NCBI GenBank assembly: GCA_041737835.1
Contig: JBGSQY010000004.1
DNA: 64,000 bases
Source: Bythopirellula sp041737835
GTDB lineage: Bacteria > Planctomycetota > Planctomycetia > Pirellulales > Lacipirellulaceae
Reading direction: 5' to 3' (one strand)
The notes under the pieces are model-generated. The model did no database searches. It saw only the letters and a list, made by a program, of their open reading frames with translations, and was not told the DNA's origin. A program made the position numbers and the translations under genes. This document shows positions 1-8,431 of the stretch, piece after piece. How positions within the stretch are numbered: position 1 is the stretch's first letter; the number at the start of each line of letters is the position of its first letter.

Positions 1-2
1 GG

Positions 3-617
3 AGCGTGCGGATGAACACCTACATCGGGCTGTCGATTGCCGCCACGTTCTATGGCGAAGCAGGGCTTGCCGCCGCGGCACTGGCGATTGCGATCATTGT
101 CCCGCTCGTGAATGTGGCCTGCGTGCTGATGCTTGGTTGGTTCGGCAACGCGGCGGGTCAGGGTGTGCGCGGCATGCTCGACGCCTGCTTCAAAAATCCG
201 CTGATCGTGGGGTCGTTTGTCGGTTTAGCTTTGAATGTGACAGGCATCGGCATGCCGCCGTTGTTGGGACCCATGGCCGAGATTCTGGCCGAGGCGGCTT
301 TACCGTTGGGCTTGTTGGCAGTGGGGGCCGCACTCCACTTTGAGGCCATCAAGCAAACCGGCGCGATCGTCGTGGTGACGTCGGCGATCAAGCTCGTGGT
401 GTTGCCGCTGCTGACGTGGGGGCTGTTACGACTGTTCGGCGTAAACGGCGTCGAAGGGGCCATCGCGATTCTGTTCAACGCACTCCCCACGGCAACGAGC
501 TCTTACATTCTCGCCAGCCAATACGGCGGCGATGCCAAACTTATGGCCAGCATCATCTCGATCGAAACCCTGCTTTCGATGTTGACGCTCTCAGCCGTGC
601 TGGCGCTGTTGATGTAA
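3..617 (+). CDS. AEC family transporter, 5'-truncated by window edge
   Basis: This is the C-terminal two thirds of an auxin efflux carrier/malate permease type (AEC) membrane transporter. The frame is open from the left edge, so the real start is outside the window; the GTG at 6 and ATG at 12 look internal because the motif RMNTYIGLSIA that follows normally sits well inside these proteins of about 310 residues. Several hydrophobic segments follow, including stretches around LAAAALAIAIIVPLVNVACV and the C-terminal ALLM. Members carry organic anions or related compounds across the inner membrane; the substrate cannot be told from sequence. It is convergent with the downstream glycosidase, with 7 bp between the stops. 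Confidence 0.85.
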   Translation, partial: SVRMNTYIGLSIAATFYGEAGLAAAALAIAIIVPLVNVACVLMLGWFGNAAGQGVRGMLDACFKNPLIVGSFVGLALNVTGIGMPPLLGPMAEILAEAALPLGLLAVGAALHFEAIKQTGAIVVVTSAIKLVVLPLLTWGLLRLFGVNGVEGAIAILFNALPTATSSYILASQYGGDAKLMASIISIETLLSMLTLSAVLALLM

Positions 618-624
618 GCAGGCC

Positions 625-2979
625 TTACTCAACAACCTCGAACGTTCCGGCCAGCGGCGCGATGGAACTGCCACCCACGTACAGCTCAAATTTGCCGGGC
701 TCGAGGATTTGCTCTTCGTCGTTGTTGTAGAACTTCAGATCATCCGCGGGAATCGCAAATTCCAGCACGTCGCTCTCCCCCGGTTCAAGATGCACGCGCC
801 GAAAGGCCTTCAGCTCGCGCACAGGCCGGGCAATGCTGCCCACGAGATCGCGGATGTAGACCTGCACGACTTCGTCTCCAGCAATATCGCTGGTGTTCTT
901 AATCGGCACCCGCACGGCGAGCACCTGCCCCGCCTTGAGCTTTTCTGTGGAGAGTTCGACCTTGCCGTACTCGAAGTTGGCGTAAGACAAACCATAGCCG
1001 AAAGGGAACAAGGGATACGCGCCAACGTCGAGATAGTTGGAATTGTAACCTTGGTCCAAATCCAGCTTTTCATCGTAGAATTTGTCCTTCGCAAAATCGT
1101 ATTCGCGCGTCGGACGGCCCGTGTTCACATGGTTGTAGTAAAGCGGAATCTGCCCCACGGATTTGGGGAACGTGATCGGCAGCTTGCCCGAAGGAGATTC
1201 TTTGCCCCACAGTAGATCAGCCAGCGCGGGCCCCGCCATCGTTCCTGCGTGGAAGGAAAATAGCACCGCGTCGACTTGCTCCACTTCCTTGCCAATCGTC
1301 AACGAGCGGCCTGCTTCGACGATCATGACCGTGGGCTTGCCGACCTTGGCGATCGCTTCCACAAGCTCGCCTTGCGCACCGGGCAGATCGAGCAGAGCGC
1401 GACTGCGAGCTTCGCCCGAAAGATTGGCCCGTTCGCCGACGACCATAATCACCATGTCGGCTTGCTCGGCCGCCTTCACGGCGTCGTCAAAATCTTGCGT
1501 GCTGTCATCCAAATCGTCCTTCAAACCGGGGACAAATTTGACTTCGATCTCTTTGCCCGCCGCTTCACGAATTCCAGCCAGCGGTGTGATGCTATCCTCT
1601 TCGCGACCATCGGGAATCCAGGTCCCCAGTTGCTCGCGCTTCATGTCGGCGAGTGGTCCGATCACCGCGATCTTCTTGACCTTCTCTGCCTTGATCGGAA
1701 GTGTGCCGTCGCCATTCTTGAGCATCACCACCGATTGCCGTGCGATTGCGCGGGACGATTCCAAATGCGATTTATCGAGCAGCACCGAAGGCTTCTTCGC
1801 ATCGACATAAGGATCTTCAAACAAACCAAGCTGGAACTTCACGCGCAGAATCTCTTTCACGAGGTCGTCGACGACGCTTTCGGGGACCACATTCGTTTTG
1901 ACAAGTTCCACCAAATGATTGTGAAACGTGAGGCTCGTCATTTCCATATTCACACCGGCGAGTGCCGCTTGAATGGCGGCTTCGCGTTCGTCGGCGGCAA
2001 AACCGTGGGGGATCATTTCACGCACCGATTCCCAGTCGCTCACCACAAAACCACGAAAGCCCCATTCGCCGCGTAATACGTCCCGCAGTAAATACGTGTG
2101 CCCCGTCATTGGAACACCGTTCAGATCATTGAACGCGCTCATCAAAGTGGCCACACCGGCATCGACTGCCGCGCGGAAGGGGGGGAGATAGACGTTTCGC
2201 AACAGCGAGGGTGAAATCACGGTCGTGTTGTAATCGCGACCCCCCTCAGCAGCCCCGTAGCCGACGAAATGTTTCACACAGGCGGCGATCCGGTCGTTGC
2301 TTGCTAGATCATCGCCTTGATAGCCACGCACCGAAGCCGCTGACAAAGCACTGGCAAGCAAAGGATCTTCGCCGAAGCTTTCAGCAATGCGTCCCCAACG
2401 CGGATCGCGCGAGATGTCGACCATCGGGGCAAACGTCCAATGAATTCCCACCGAGCGGGCTTCCTTGGCGGCGACCGCACAACCTTCTTCCACCAACTCG
2501 GGGTTCCAGCTTGCCGCCTGACCCAACGGAATAGGAAAAATCGTGCGATAACCATGAATCACGTCGCGGCCAATGATCAGCGGAATTCCCAAGCGGCTGT
2601 CTTCCACCGCCACGCGCTGAAATTCGTTGACTGTTTCGATGTTGATTTCGTTGAGAATCGAACCAAGTTGGCCGTTGCGAATCAATTGATAGAGTTCGCT
2701 GCCAGCCACGACGTTCTTGGCATCGCCCGTCGCTGCACCGCCGATGCCGTTGGTCTGTCGCAGCTGCCCGACCTTTTCTTCGAGCGTCATTTGCGAGAGC
2801 AGCTCTTCCAATCGCTCGTCGAGATCGAGCTTTTCATCAAGCCAAATCTTGTCCACGGCAACCGTGTCCGCGGCCAACAGCGAGGGAACGGATACAAGCA
2901 TGCCCCAGCACAGCAAAGCAGCCGCTAGAGAAAAGAAACCAACACGCGAACGAAACGAAGTCTGCTTAGCCAAAGTCAT
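625..2979 (-). CDS. bglX: Glycoside hydrolase family 3 beta-glucosidase, exported
   Basis: A full-length GH3 beta-glucosidase of 784 residues that should release glucose from the non-reducing ends of beta-gluco-oligosaccharides. The N-terminus has a basic stretch and a hydrophobic segment ending in LLAADT, a signal peptide, so it probably acts in the periplasm. The GH3 N-terminal barrel covers about residues 45-390 with the substrate motif KHFVGYGAAEGGRDY and the nucleophile motif GFVVSDWES (Asp315). The alpha/beta sandwich follows with SGEARSRALLDLPG, and a fibronectin-III-like C-terminal domain ends the protein. It lies 86 bp downstream of the GH144-like gene on the same strand, which suggests it finishes oligosaccharides made by that enzyme. 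Linkage preference is inferred from context only. Confidence 0.93.
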   Translation of the reverse strand: MTLAKQTSFRSRVGFFSLAAALLCWGMLVSVPSLLAADTVAVDKIWLDEKLDLDERLEELLSQMTLEEKVGQLRQTNGIGGAATGDAKNVVAGSELYQLIRNGQLGSILNEINIETVNEFQRVAVEDSRLGIPLIIGRDVIHGYRTIFPIPLGQAASWNPELVEEGCAVAAKEARSVGIHWTFAPMVDISRDPRWGRIAESFGEDPLLASALSAASVRGYQGDDLASNDRIAACVKHFVGYGAAEGGRDYNTTVISPSLLRNVYLPPFRAAVDAGVATLMSAFNDLNGVPMTGHTYLLRDVLRGEWGFRGFVVSDWESVREMIPHGFAADEREAAIQAALAGVNMEMTSLTFHNHLVELVKTNVVPESVVDDLVKEILRVKFQLGLFEDPYVDAKKPSVLLDKSHLESSRAIARQSVVMLKNGDGTLPIKAEKVKKIAVIGPLADMKREQLGTWIPDGREEDSITPLAGIREAAGKEIEVKFVPGLKDDLDDSTQDFDDAVKAAEQADMVIMVVGERANLSGEARSRALLDLPGAQGELVEAIAKVGKPTVMIVEAGRSLTIGKEVEQVDAVLFSFHAGTMAGPALADLLWGKESPSGKLPITFPKSVGQIPLYYNHVNTGRPTREYDFAKDKFYDEKLDLDQGYNSNYLDVGAYPLFPFGYGLSYANFEYGKVELSTEKLKAGQVLAVRVPIKNTSDIAGDEVVQVYIRDLVGSIARPVRELKAFRRVHLEPGESDVLEFAIPADDLKFYNNDEEQILEPGKFELYVGGSSIAPLAGTFEVVE

Positions 2980-3065
2980 TGCTGTTCCAAATCACGAAGA
3001 AGAAGGTTGCCGCCTAAGGAAGTTCTATTTTGCAGAATAGTCCCGCTGGCTGGCAACCGATAGGG

Positions 3066-4496
3066 TCACTTCTCGGGAAACAGTTTCAGCTTTTCGCAGG
3101 CACGTTTGGCGTATTCGTGCTCCATGAATAATTTCCAAATGAGGCCCGTGCGTGCATTCTCAATCGCCAGAATCATCGGCCCCACATCAATGGCCACGTT
3201 GTCGTCGCAGGCCACTTGCTGGTCGAGATTGAAACTATCAGCAAAGGCATACCCCCCCTGCGCAGGGTCGCGCCACACCAAAGGCCGACCATCTTCGCGC
3301 TTCAAATCGCGAAAGGCGCGCAGGGCAGCCATCGTTTCCTGGGGCGTGAACATGATCGAACAGCCAGCGGCATAAGGAGCCACGGTGCCCATCTTCAGAT
3401 CGTCATGATTGCGAATGTTGGGTTTCAATTCTTGCACGATGTAATCCCAACCAGGCCGCGGCCCCGCTTGCCCCATGCAGGGGCTCAGCCCCCAGCGATC
3501 TTCCGCGAACGTGCGATATTCTTTCGCCAAATCGATGCAAGCTTGGCGATGCGCGAGCGTCCCGCGCCGGGAATTCTCGAACCAATCGACCCGTGGCCCC
3601 TTGCCGCCGAATTGCTCGGGATTGTCCGCCGGCATGTCACGGTAATCGATATAGCAGTGGCTAAAGAAATAGGTGAAAAGCAAGCCGTTCCACGACATCA
3701 CGAACGGGGGCATATCTTTGAGCTGCCCCACGTTGCGCTCCAGCTTGTAATAGCTGGTGGGCGGAATCGCAAATTCCTCGGTGGGTGCCCCGACGGCCAT
3801 GAAATAGATGATCCGCTCTTCATCGGTGGCCAAATGCCACTCCAGCGGCATGTATTCCCCTTCGCCCCCCAACCGTGAACGGTCGTGGGGCTTCCAGGCA
3901 AACGTCAGCAAACCACTGTCGGTGCGCTGATAGTCTTTCCAATTCGTTTCTTTGGCGAATTGATCGATGATCTCAGCCACTTCGCCCTTGAAGTAGCTCG
4001 CCGCGGGCAAGGCCCCCGCCAAAAACAGGGCGTGATCGACCGTGCTAATCTCATTATCCCAGGGACGATAGATCGTCCCGTTGTCGGCATTCACGAAATG
4101 CAAGAAAACGCCATTGCGACGGTTCTCAGGGGCATCGCGAAGTGTCCGCAAGATCGTGAGGGCTCGGTTTTCCGCTTCTTCGCGCGAAATCCAGCCCCGC
4201 TCGACTCCGATTGGGAGCGACGACAACTGAAAACCAATCCCCGCCAAACTGGCGACCGCCGCCGTCCGGCGGTCCTTGGCCAAGCGTCCCGGCGCACCCA
4301 CTTCGTTCCACAAATAATTGAAGCAACCCCGCTGAATCTGCTCGAGAAGCTGCTCATCGCTTTCAGAGAAATCGTAATCTGGAGTTTCGCTGCGGCTGAT
4401 TGTTATCGGCGGGGTGGTCTCGGCATAGTTAGGGGCAAGGGAAAAGCAACCACACCAAAAACACAGAAAAACGCACTGAAAACGATTGAAAAACAT
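3066..4496 (-). CDS. GH144-like endo-beta-1,2-glucanase (glycoamylase domain)
   Basis: A secreted protein of 476 residues with the glycoamylase-type (alpha/alpha)6 toroid domain shared by GH144 endo-beta-1,2-glucanases and by the cyclic beta-1,2-glucan synthase NdvB. Visible family features are LLEQIQRGCFNYLWNE near the start, TAAVASLAGIGFQLSSLPIG, NEISTVDHALFLAGAL, an acidic DSGLLTFAWKPH segment, PYAAGCSIMFTPQETMAALR and DDNVAIDVGPMILAIENART near the end. The ATG at 4496 is chosen over a TTG at 4568 because it places the hydrophobic stretch MFFNRFQCVFLCFWCGCFSL at the N-terminus as a signal peptide, and because the TTG lies inside a palindromic operator. It should cut beta-1,2-glucan into sophoro-oligosaccharides. 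Other activities in this clan (GH162, GH189 type) cannot be excluded. Confidence 0.8.
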   Translation of the reverse strand: MFFNRFQCVFLCFWCGCFSLAPNYAETTPPITISRSETPDYDFSESDEQLLEQIQRGCFNYLWNEVGAPGRLAKDRRTAAVASLAGIGFQLSSLPIGVERGWISREEAENRALTILRTLRDAPENRRNGVFLHFVNADNGTIYRPWDNEISTVDHALFLAGALPAASYFKGEVAEIIDQFAKETNWKDYQRTDSGLLTFAWKPHDRSRLGGEGEYMPLEWHLATDEERIIYFMAVGAPTEEFAIPPTSYYKLERNVGQLKDMPPFVMSWNGLLFTYFFSHCYIDYRDMPADNPEQFGGKGPRVDWFENSRRGTLAHRQACIDLAKEYRTFAEDRWGLSPCMGQAGPRPGWDYIVQELKPNIRNHDDLKMGTVAPYAAGCSIMFTPQETMAALRAFRDLKREDGRPLVWRDPAQGGYAFADSFNLDQQVACDDNVAIDVGPMILAIENARTGLIWKLFMEHEYAKRACEKLKLFPEK

Positions 4497-4552
4497 GCGG
4501 AAATCCCGGTGACAAAGTCTGGACGAAAAGGGAAATCGTAGGTTAAAATGAG

Positions 4553-4568
4553 TTGAAAGCGCTGTCAA
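4553..4568. promoter_or_regulatory. LacI-type palindromic operator in divergent glucanase/phosphorylase region
   Basis: The sequence TTGAAAGCGCTGTCAA is an inverted repeat with a central CG and one mismatched pair, very close to the AAAGCGCTTT core typical of LacI/GalR family operators. It lies 57 bp upstream of the GH144-like ATG and 124 bp upstream of the GH94 ATG. Related half sites occur at 4609-4637. A role in sugar-responsive repression of both genes is inferred; no LacI regulator gene is in this window. Confidence 0.5.
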
Positions 4569-4608
4569 TGTTTTCGCTCTTCAGCTCGCCTTCTTCACAC
4601 TTCTCCGA

Positions 4609-4637
4609 AGCTGCTTTCAGAAGACAGCTGCTTTCAA
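4609..4637. repeat. Direct repeat of operator-like half sites
   Basis: The 11-mer AGCTGCTTTCA occurs at 4609-4619 and 4626-4636. On the other strand each reads TGAAAGCAGCT, which resembles the half site of the palindrome at 4553-4568 with one extra central base. The second copy extends to TTGAAAGCAGCTGTC. These may be further binding sites of the same regulator in front of the GH94 gene. Confidence 0.4.
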
Positions 4638-4691
4638 AAAGCAAAAACGCGCTCTTGGAACAATTTGTAGGCAATTCTTCCGTTGGTTTCG

Positions 4692-7600
4692 ATGAAAACA
4701 AACACACTCCCCACTCATAGCTGTGAAGTCGCTCGATTTGGTCGGGGCTGCCTTGATCAATCCCCCACGCCTCTCCACCTTCTCACGAACGGACAGCTGG
4801 TCACGCTGCTAACGGCCTCAGGTACAGGTTATACGAATTTCGCCAATCAGGCGATCACCCGCTGGAAATCCGATATCTCGGCCGATTCGTTGGGCTACTT
4901 TTTCTATCTCCGCGATCTGGAAAGCAACGAATTTTGGTCGCTGGGCTATCAACCCACCTGCCAAGAGCCAACCGAATATGATTTTTCGCTCACCCCGGGC
5001 ACGGCTTCCGTCACGCGGAGTCAGCAAGATATTTCAGCTCGGCTGGATGTTTGCATTCACGAAGAATGGGATGTCGAACTCCGTCGCTGCACGCTGACCA
5101 ACAACGGCACCACCACCCGTTCGATTGAGCTCACCAGCTACGCGGAATTGGTTCTGCAAGATCCAGTAGGCGACCAAGCCCATCCTGGTTTCTCGAAGAT
5201 CTTTGTCGAAACGTCGCGTACCGATTCGGGCATTTTGCTAGCCCACCGTCGGCCGCGCCGCAACGGCGAGCAAACACTTTCGGCCTGTCATTTCGTGGTT
5301 CACGATGGCGAAGCCGTCGGGATGAGCGAATTTGAAACCGATCGCAACCGCTTCATCGGTCGCGGGCGATCCCTCCGTTCCCCAGCAGCCTTAGACAGCT
5401 CGCGACCGCTCAACGGCACATTGGGCAGCGTGCTCGATCCCGTCTTCAGCTTGCGAACTGTCTTGATTTTGCCCCCCATGGCGAGCGTTACCGTCATCTT
5501 TGGGCTGGGTGCCGGATACGATCAGACGCAAGTGATTCGTACCGCCGAACAACTCAACACACTCTCCGAATGCGATCGCGCGTTCGAACGGGCCGATGCC
5601 GCCACGCAAGAGCGTCTGCTGCAAGAAGGCTTGAATGCCGCGGACCTCAAGCCGTTGCTGGCCAAGGCGACTCAACAGCTTTACGGTCTCGCTTGTTCCA
5701 AGCACGCCGCGCACGAAACCAATGGGAACGGCGCAGCTCAAAATGGTCACTTGCATGCCGCGGTCGACGACGAAGCCGCGACCAACTTTCTCGCGCTGTA
5801 CCATATCAAGCCGCTTCCCAGCTATGTCCATGGCATCGCGCCGACGACAGCCAAGCGTGTTCCTGCGGCCGAAAAATCACGCAACAAGCAAACAGCCCAG
5901 CAGACTCAAAACGAATCGCTGGAATTCGCTAACGGCTTCGGTGGCTTTGCCGAGCAAGGCCGCGAGTATGTGATTCGCCTCGAACCCAACGCGCAGGGCG
6001 ATTTGCAGTTGCCGCCCGTTCCATGGAACAACGTCATTTGTAGCGAATCGCTCGGCTTCATTGCCTCGGAAACAGGGGCCGGCAACACCTGGGCCAGCAA
6101 CAGCCGCTTGAATCGCTTGACCCCGTGGCAGAACGATCCGGTTCTCGATCCGCACAGCGAAGCGATCTATCTGCGTGACCGCGATAGCGGCGAATTCTGG
6201 TCACTCGCACCCGGGCCGGTTCCCCAAAACGTGTCGTATGAAGTTCGCCACGGTTGGGGTTACACGATCTATCGCCATGAAAGCCAAGGATTGTCTCAGG
6301 AACTCACGCAGTTCGTGCCGCGCGTCGAGCCGGTGAAGATCAACCGCATTGTGATCACCAACAACGGCGATCAACCGCGTCGCTTGAGTTTGTATGGCTA
6401 CGTACAATGGGAGCTCGGCGAAGGCTTGAACTTCACGCAGTTCGCCACGAAAACCACGCTGAGCCCCAATCAGCAAGCCGTATTCGCGACGAATTCCGCT
6501 CGCGGCGAATTTTCTTCGGCCGTTGCATTTGCCGCGTTGGCGGGTGCCCCCGGTCAATGCCACCTCACGGCGGATCGCACCGAATTCCTCGGCCAACAAG
6601 GCAGCACCGTCGCGCCACGAGCAGTCGCTTCCGGCGAGCAGCTTCAAGGTCACTCGGGGAGTGATCTCGATCAATGTGCGGCATTGCAAACCGACTTCGT
6701 GATCGAGCCTGGCCAAACCGTCCGATTGAGTGTCTTGCTCGGTGAGACCGATTCCGCGGAGCAAGCCGGTGATATTATCACCAAGTACCAGGCTCCACAA
6801 ACGGTGAACGATGCCCTCGCCGAAGTGCAAAACTATTGGCGTGAACTTAACGGGGCGTTGCAAATCGAAACCCCCAGCCGTGAGATCGATTTGATGATCA
6901 ACGGTTGGTTGCCCTATCAAAACATCAGCTGCCGGTTCTGGGGCCGCACGTCGCCGCAACAATCGGGCGGTGCTTATGGCTTCCGCGATCAGTTGCAGGA
7001 CGTTTCGTCACTCATATTTCATCGGCCCGACTTCACGCGGCAACAAATCCTGCGGAATGCCTCGCATCAGTTCGTCGAAGGGGACGTGCTCCACTGGTGG
7101 CATCCGCCGCTAAGCAAGGGCATCCGTACGATCTTCGCCGACGACTTGTTGTGGATGCCGTTGGTGGCTTGCGAATACGTCAATTCCACCGGCGACGAAG
7201 CGATCTGGAACGAGCAAGCTCGCTTCCTCACCGCCGAGCAAGTTCCTGCCGGGGAAGCCGAGATTTACCTCACGCCCGAGGATTCAGGTCAAAGCGGTTC
7301 GCTCTACGAGCATTGCTGTCGAGCCTTGGATCGCGGGCTTACGCGCGGTCGCAATGGCCTGCCGCTCATGGGCTGCGGCGACTGGAACGACGGCATGAAT
7401 CGCGTCGGCCAAGGAGGCACGGGCGAAAGCGTGTGGATGGGTTTCTTTATCGACTACATCCTCGAACGCATGCTCCCCGTCTGTGCCCAGCATGGCGATC
7501 AAGAGCGTGTCGAGCGCTACTCGGCTTATCGCGAGCAGTTGCGGATCGCCCTCGAAGAAGCCGGCTGGGACGGCAATTGGTATCGCCGCGCTTACTTCGA

Positions 7601-8360
7601 TGACGGCACACCACTCGGCACGGCCAGTGGCGACGAATGCCAAATCGACGCCCTCGTCCAAGCTTGGGCCGCGATGTCGGGTGCTGTGGCCCCCGAAAGA
7701 ATCGCCAAGGCACTCGCTTCGGCGGATGAACGACTTGTTGACCGCGAAGCCGGCATCATTCGCCTGTTGCATCCAGCCTTCAACAAGATGCCCCAGGACC
7801 CTGGCTACATCAAAGGTTATTTGCCGGGTGTGCGCGAAAACGGTGGCCAGTACACCCACGGCGTGCTCTGGCTGATTCGAGCCATGGCGGAATGGGGCAT
7901 GGGAACGAGAGCTTGCGAGCTGTTGGAAATGCTCTCCCCCGTGAGCCACGGCAATTCGCCGGAAGCCGTCGACATCTACAAAGCGGAACCCTATGTGGTC
8001 GCCGCCGACGTCTATGGCAGTGCTCCACACGCTGGCCGTGCGGGCTGGTCGTGGTACACCGGCTCGGCAGGTTGGATGTTCCGCGTGGCCGTGGAATCGC
8101 TCCTGGGCCTGCATCTCGAGCAGGGGACGCATCTGAGGATCGACCCTTCTATTTCCAGCGACTGGCCGGAATGCAAGATTCGCTATCGTGTCGACGACAA
8201 ACGCACGACCTACGAAATCACCATTCGCAATCCGAACGGCCAGCAGCGTGGCGTGAAGTCGGCCAGCTGTGATGGCCAACAGATTGTGGTCGACCACAAA
8301 GGTGCGCATATCCCCATGGTTCATGATGGACTCACCCATCAGGTCATCGTAGAGTTGTAA
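4692..8360 (+). CDS. GH94 phosphorylase resembling the NdvB C-terminal half
   Basis: A GH94 inverting phosphorylase of 1222 residues, expected to split beta-glucosides with phosphate to give alpha-glucose 1-phosphate in the cytoplasm. Two copies of a GH94-type beta-sandwich module are visible: one with YLRDLESNEFWSLG near residue 80 and one with YLRDRDSGEFWSLA near residue 500. The (alpha/alpha)6 catalytic domain follows with GGAYGFRDQLQDV, HQFVEGDVLHWWHPP and GCGDWNDGMNRVG, whose WND Asp near residue 900 is the general acid. The double sandwich plus catalytic domain matches the C-terminal half of cyclic beta-1,2-glucan synthase and 1,2-beta-oligoglucan phosphorylases better than cellobiose phosphorylase. 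ATG 4692 is preferred to TTG 4683. No signal peptide is seen. Confidence 0.85.
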   Translation: MKTNTLPTHSCEVARFGRGCLDQSPTPLHLLTNGQLVTLLTASGTGYTNFANQAITRWKSDISADSLGYFFYLRDLESNEFWSLGYQPTCQEPTEYDFSLTPGTASVTRSQQDISARLDVCIHEEWDVELRRCTLTNNGTTTRSIELTSYAELVLQDPVGDQAHPGFSKIFVETSRTDSGILLAHRRPRRNGEQTLSACHFVVHDGEAVGMSEFETDRNRFIGRGRSLRSPAALDSSRPLNGTLGSVLDPVFSLRTVLILPPMASVTVIFGLGAGYDQTQVIRTAEQLNTLSECDRAFERADAATQERLLQEGLNAADLKPLLAKATQQLYGLACSKHAAHETNGNGAAQNGHLHAAVDDEAATNFLALYHIKPLPSYVHGIAPTTAKRVPAAEKSRNKQTAQQTQNESLEFANGFGGFAEQGREYVIRLEPNAQGDLQLPPVPWNNVICSESLGFIASETGAGNTWASNSRLNRLTPWQNDPVLDPHSEAIYLRDRDSGEFWSLAPGPVPQNVSYEVRHGWGYTIYRHESQGLSQELTQFVPRVEPVKINRIVITNNGDQPRRLSLYGYVQWELGEGLNFTQFATKTTLSPNQQAVFATNSARGEFSSAVAFAALAGAPGQCHLTADRTEFLGQQGSTVAPRAVASGEQLQGHSGSDLDQCAALQTDFVIEPGQTVRLSVLLGETDSAEQAGDIITKYQAPQTVNDALAEVQNYWRELNGALQIETPSREIDLMINGWLPYQNISCRFWGRTSPQQSGGAYGFRDQLQDVSSLIFHRPDFTRQQILRNASHQFVEGDVLHWWHPPLSKGIRTIFADDLLWMPLVACEYVNSTGDEAIWNEQARFLTAEQVPAGEAEIYLTPEDSGQSGSLYEHCCRALDRGLTRGRNGLPLMGCGDWNDGMNRVGQGGTGESVWMGFFIDYILERMLPVCAQHGDQERVERYSAYREQLRIALEEAGWDGNWYRRAYFDDGTPLGTASGDECQIDALVQAWAAMSGAVAPERIAKALASADERLVDREAGIIRLLHPAFNKMPQDPGYIKGYLPGVRENGGQYTHGVLWLIRAMAEWGMGTRACELLEMLSPVSHGNSPEAVDIYKAEPYVVAADVYGSAPHAGRAGWSWYTGSAGWMFRVAVESLLGLHLEQGTHLRIDPSISSDWPECKIRYRVDDKRTTYEITIRNPNGQQRGVKSASCDGQQIVVDHKGAHIPMVHDGLTHQVIVEL

Positions 8361-8431
8361 TAGAGGCAGATTTTGGGTGGCAATTCGTCCGCCCAATCTG
8401 AGAGGCGAAACAGCCTCAGAGGCGGAACAGC

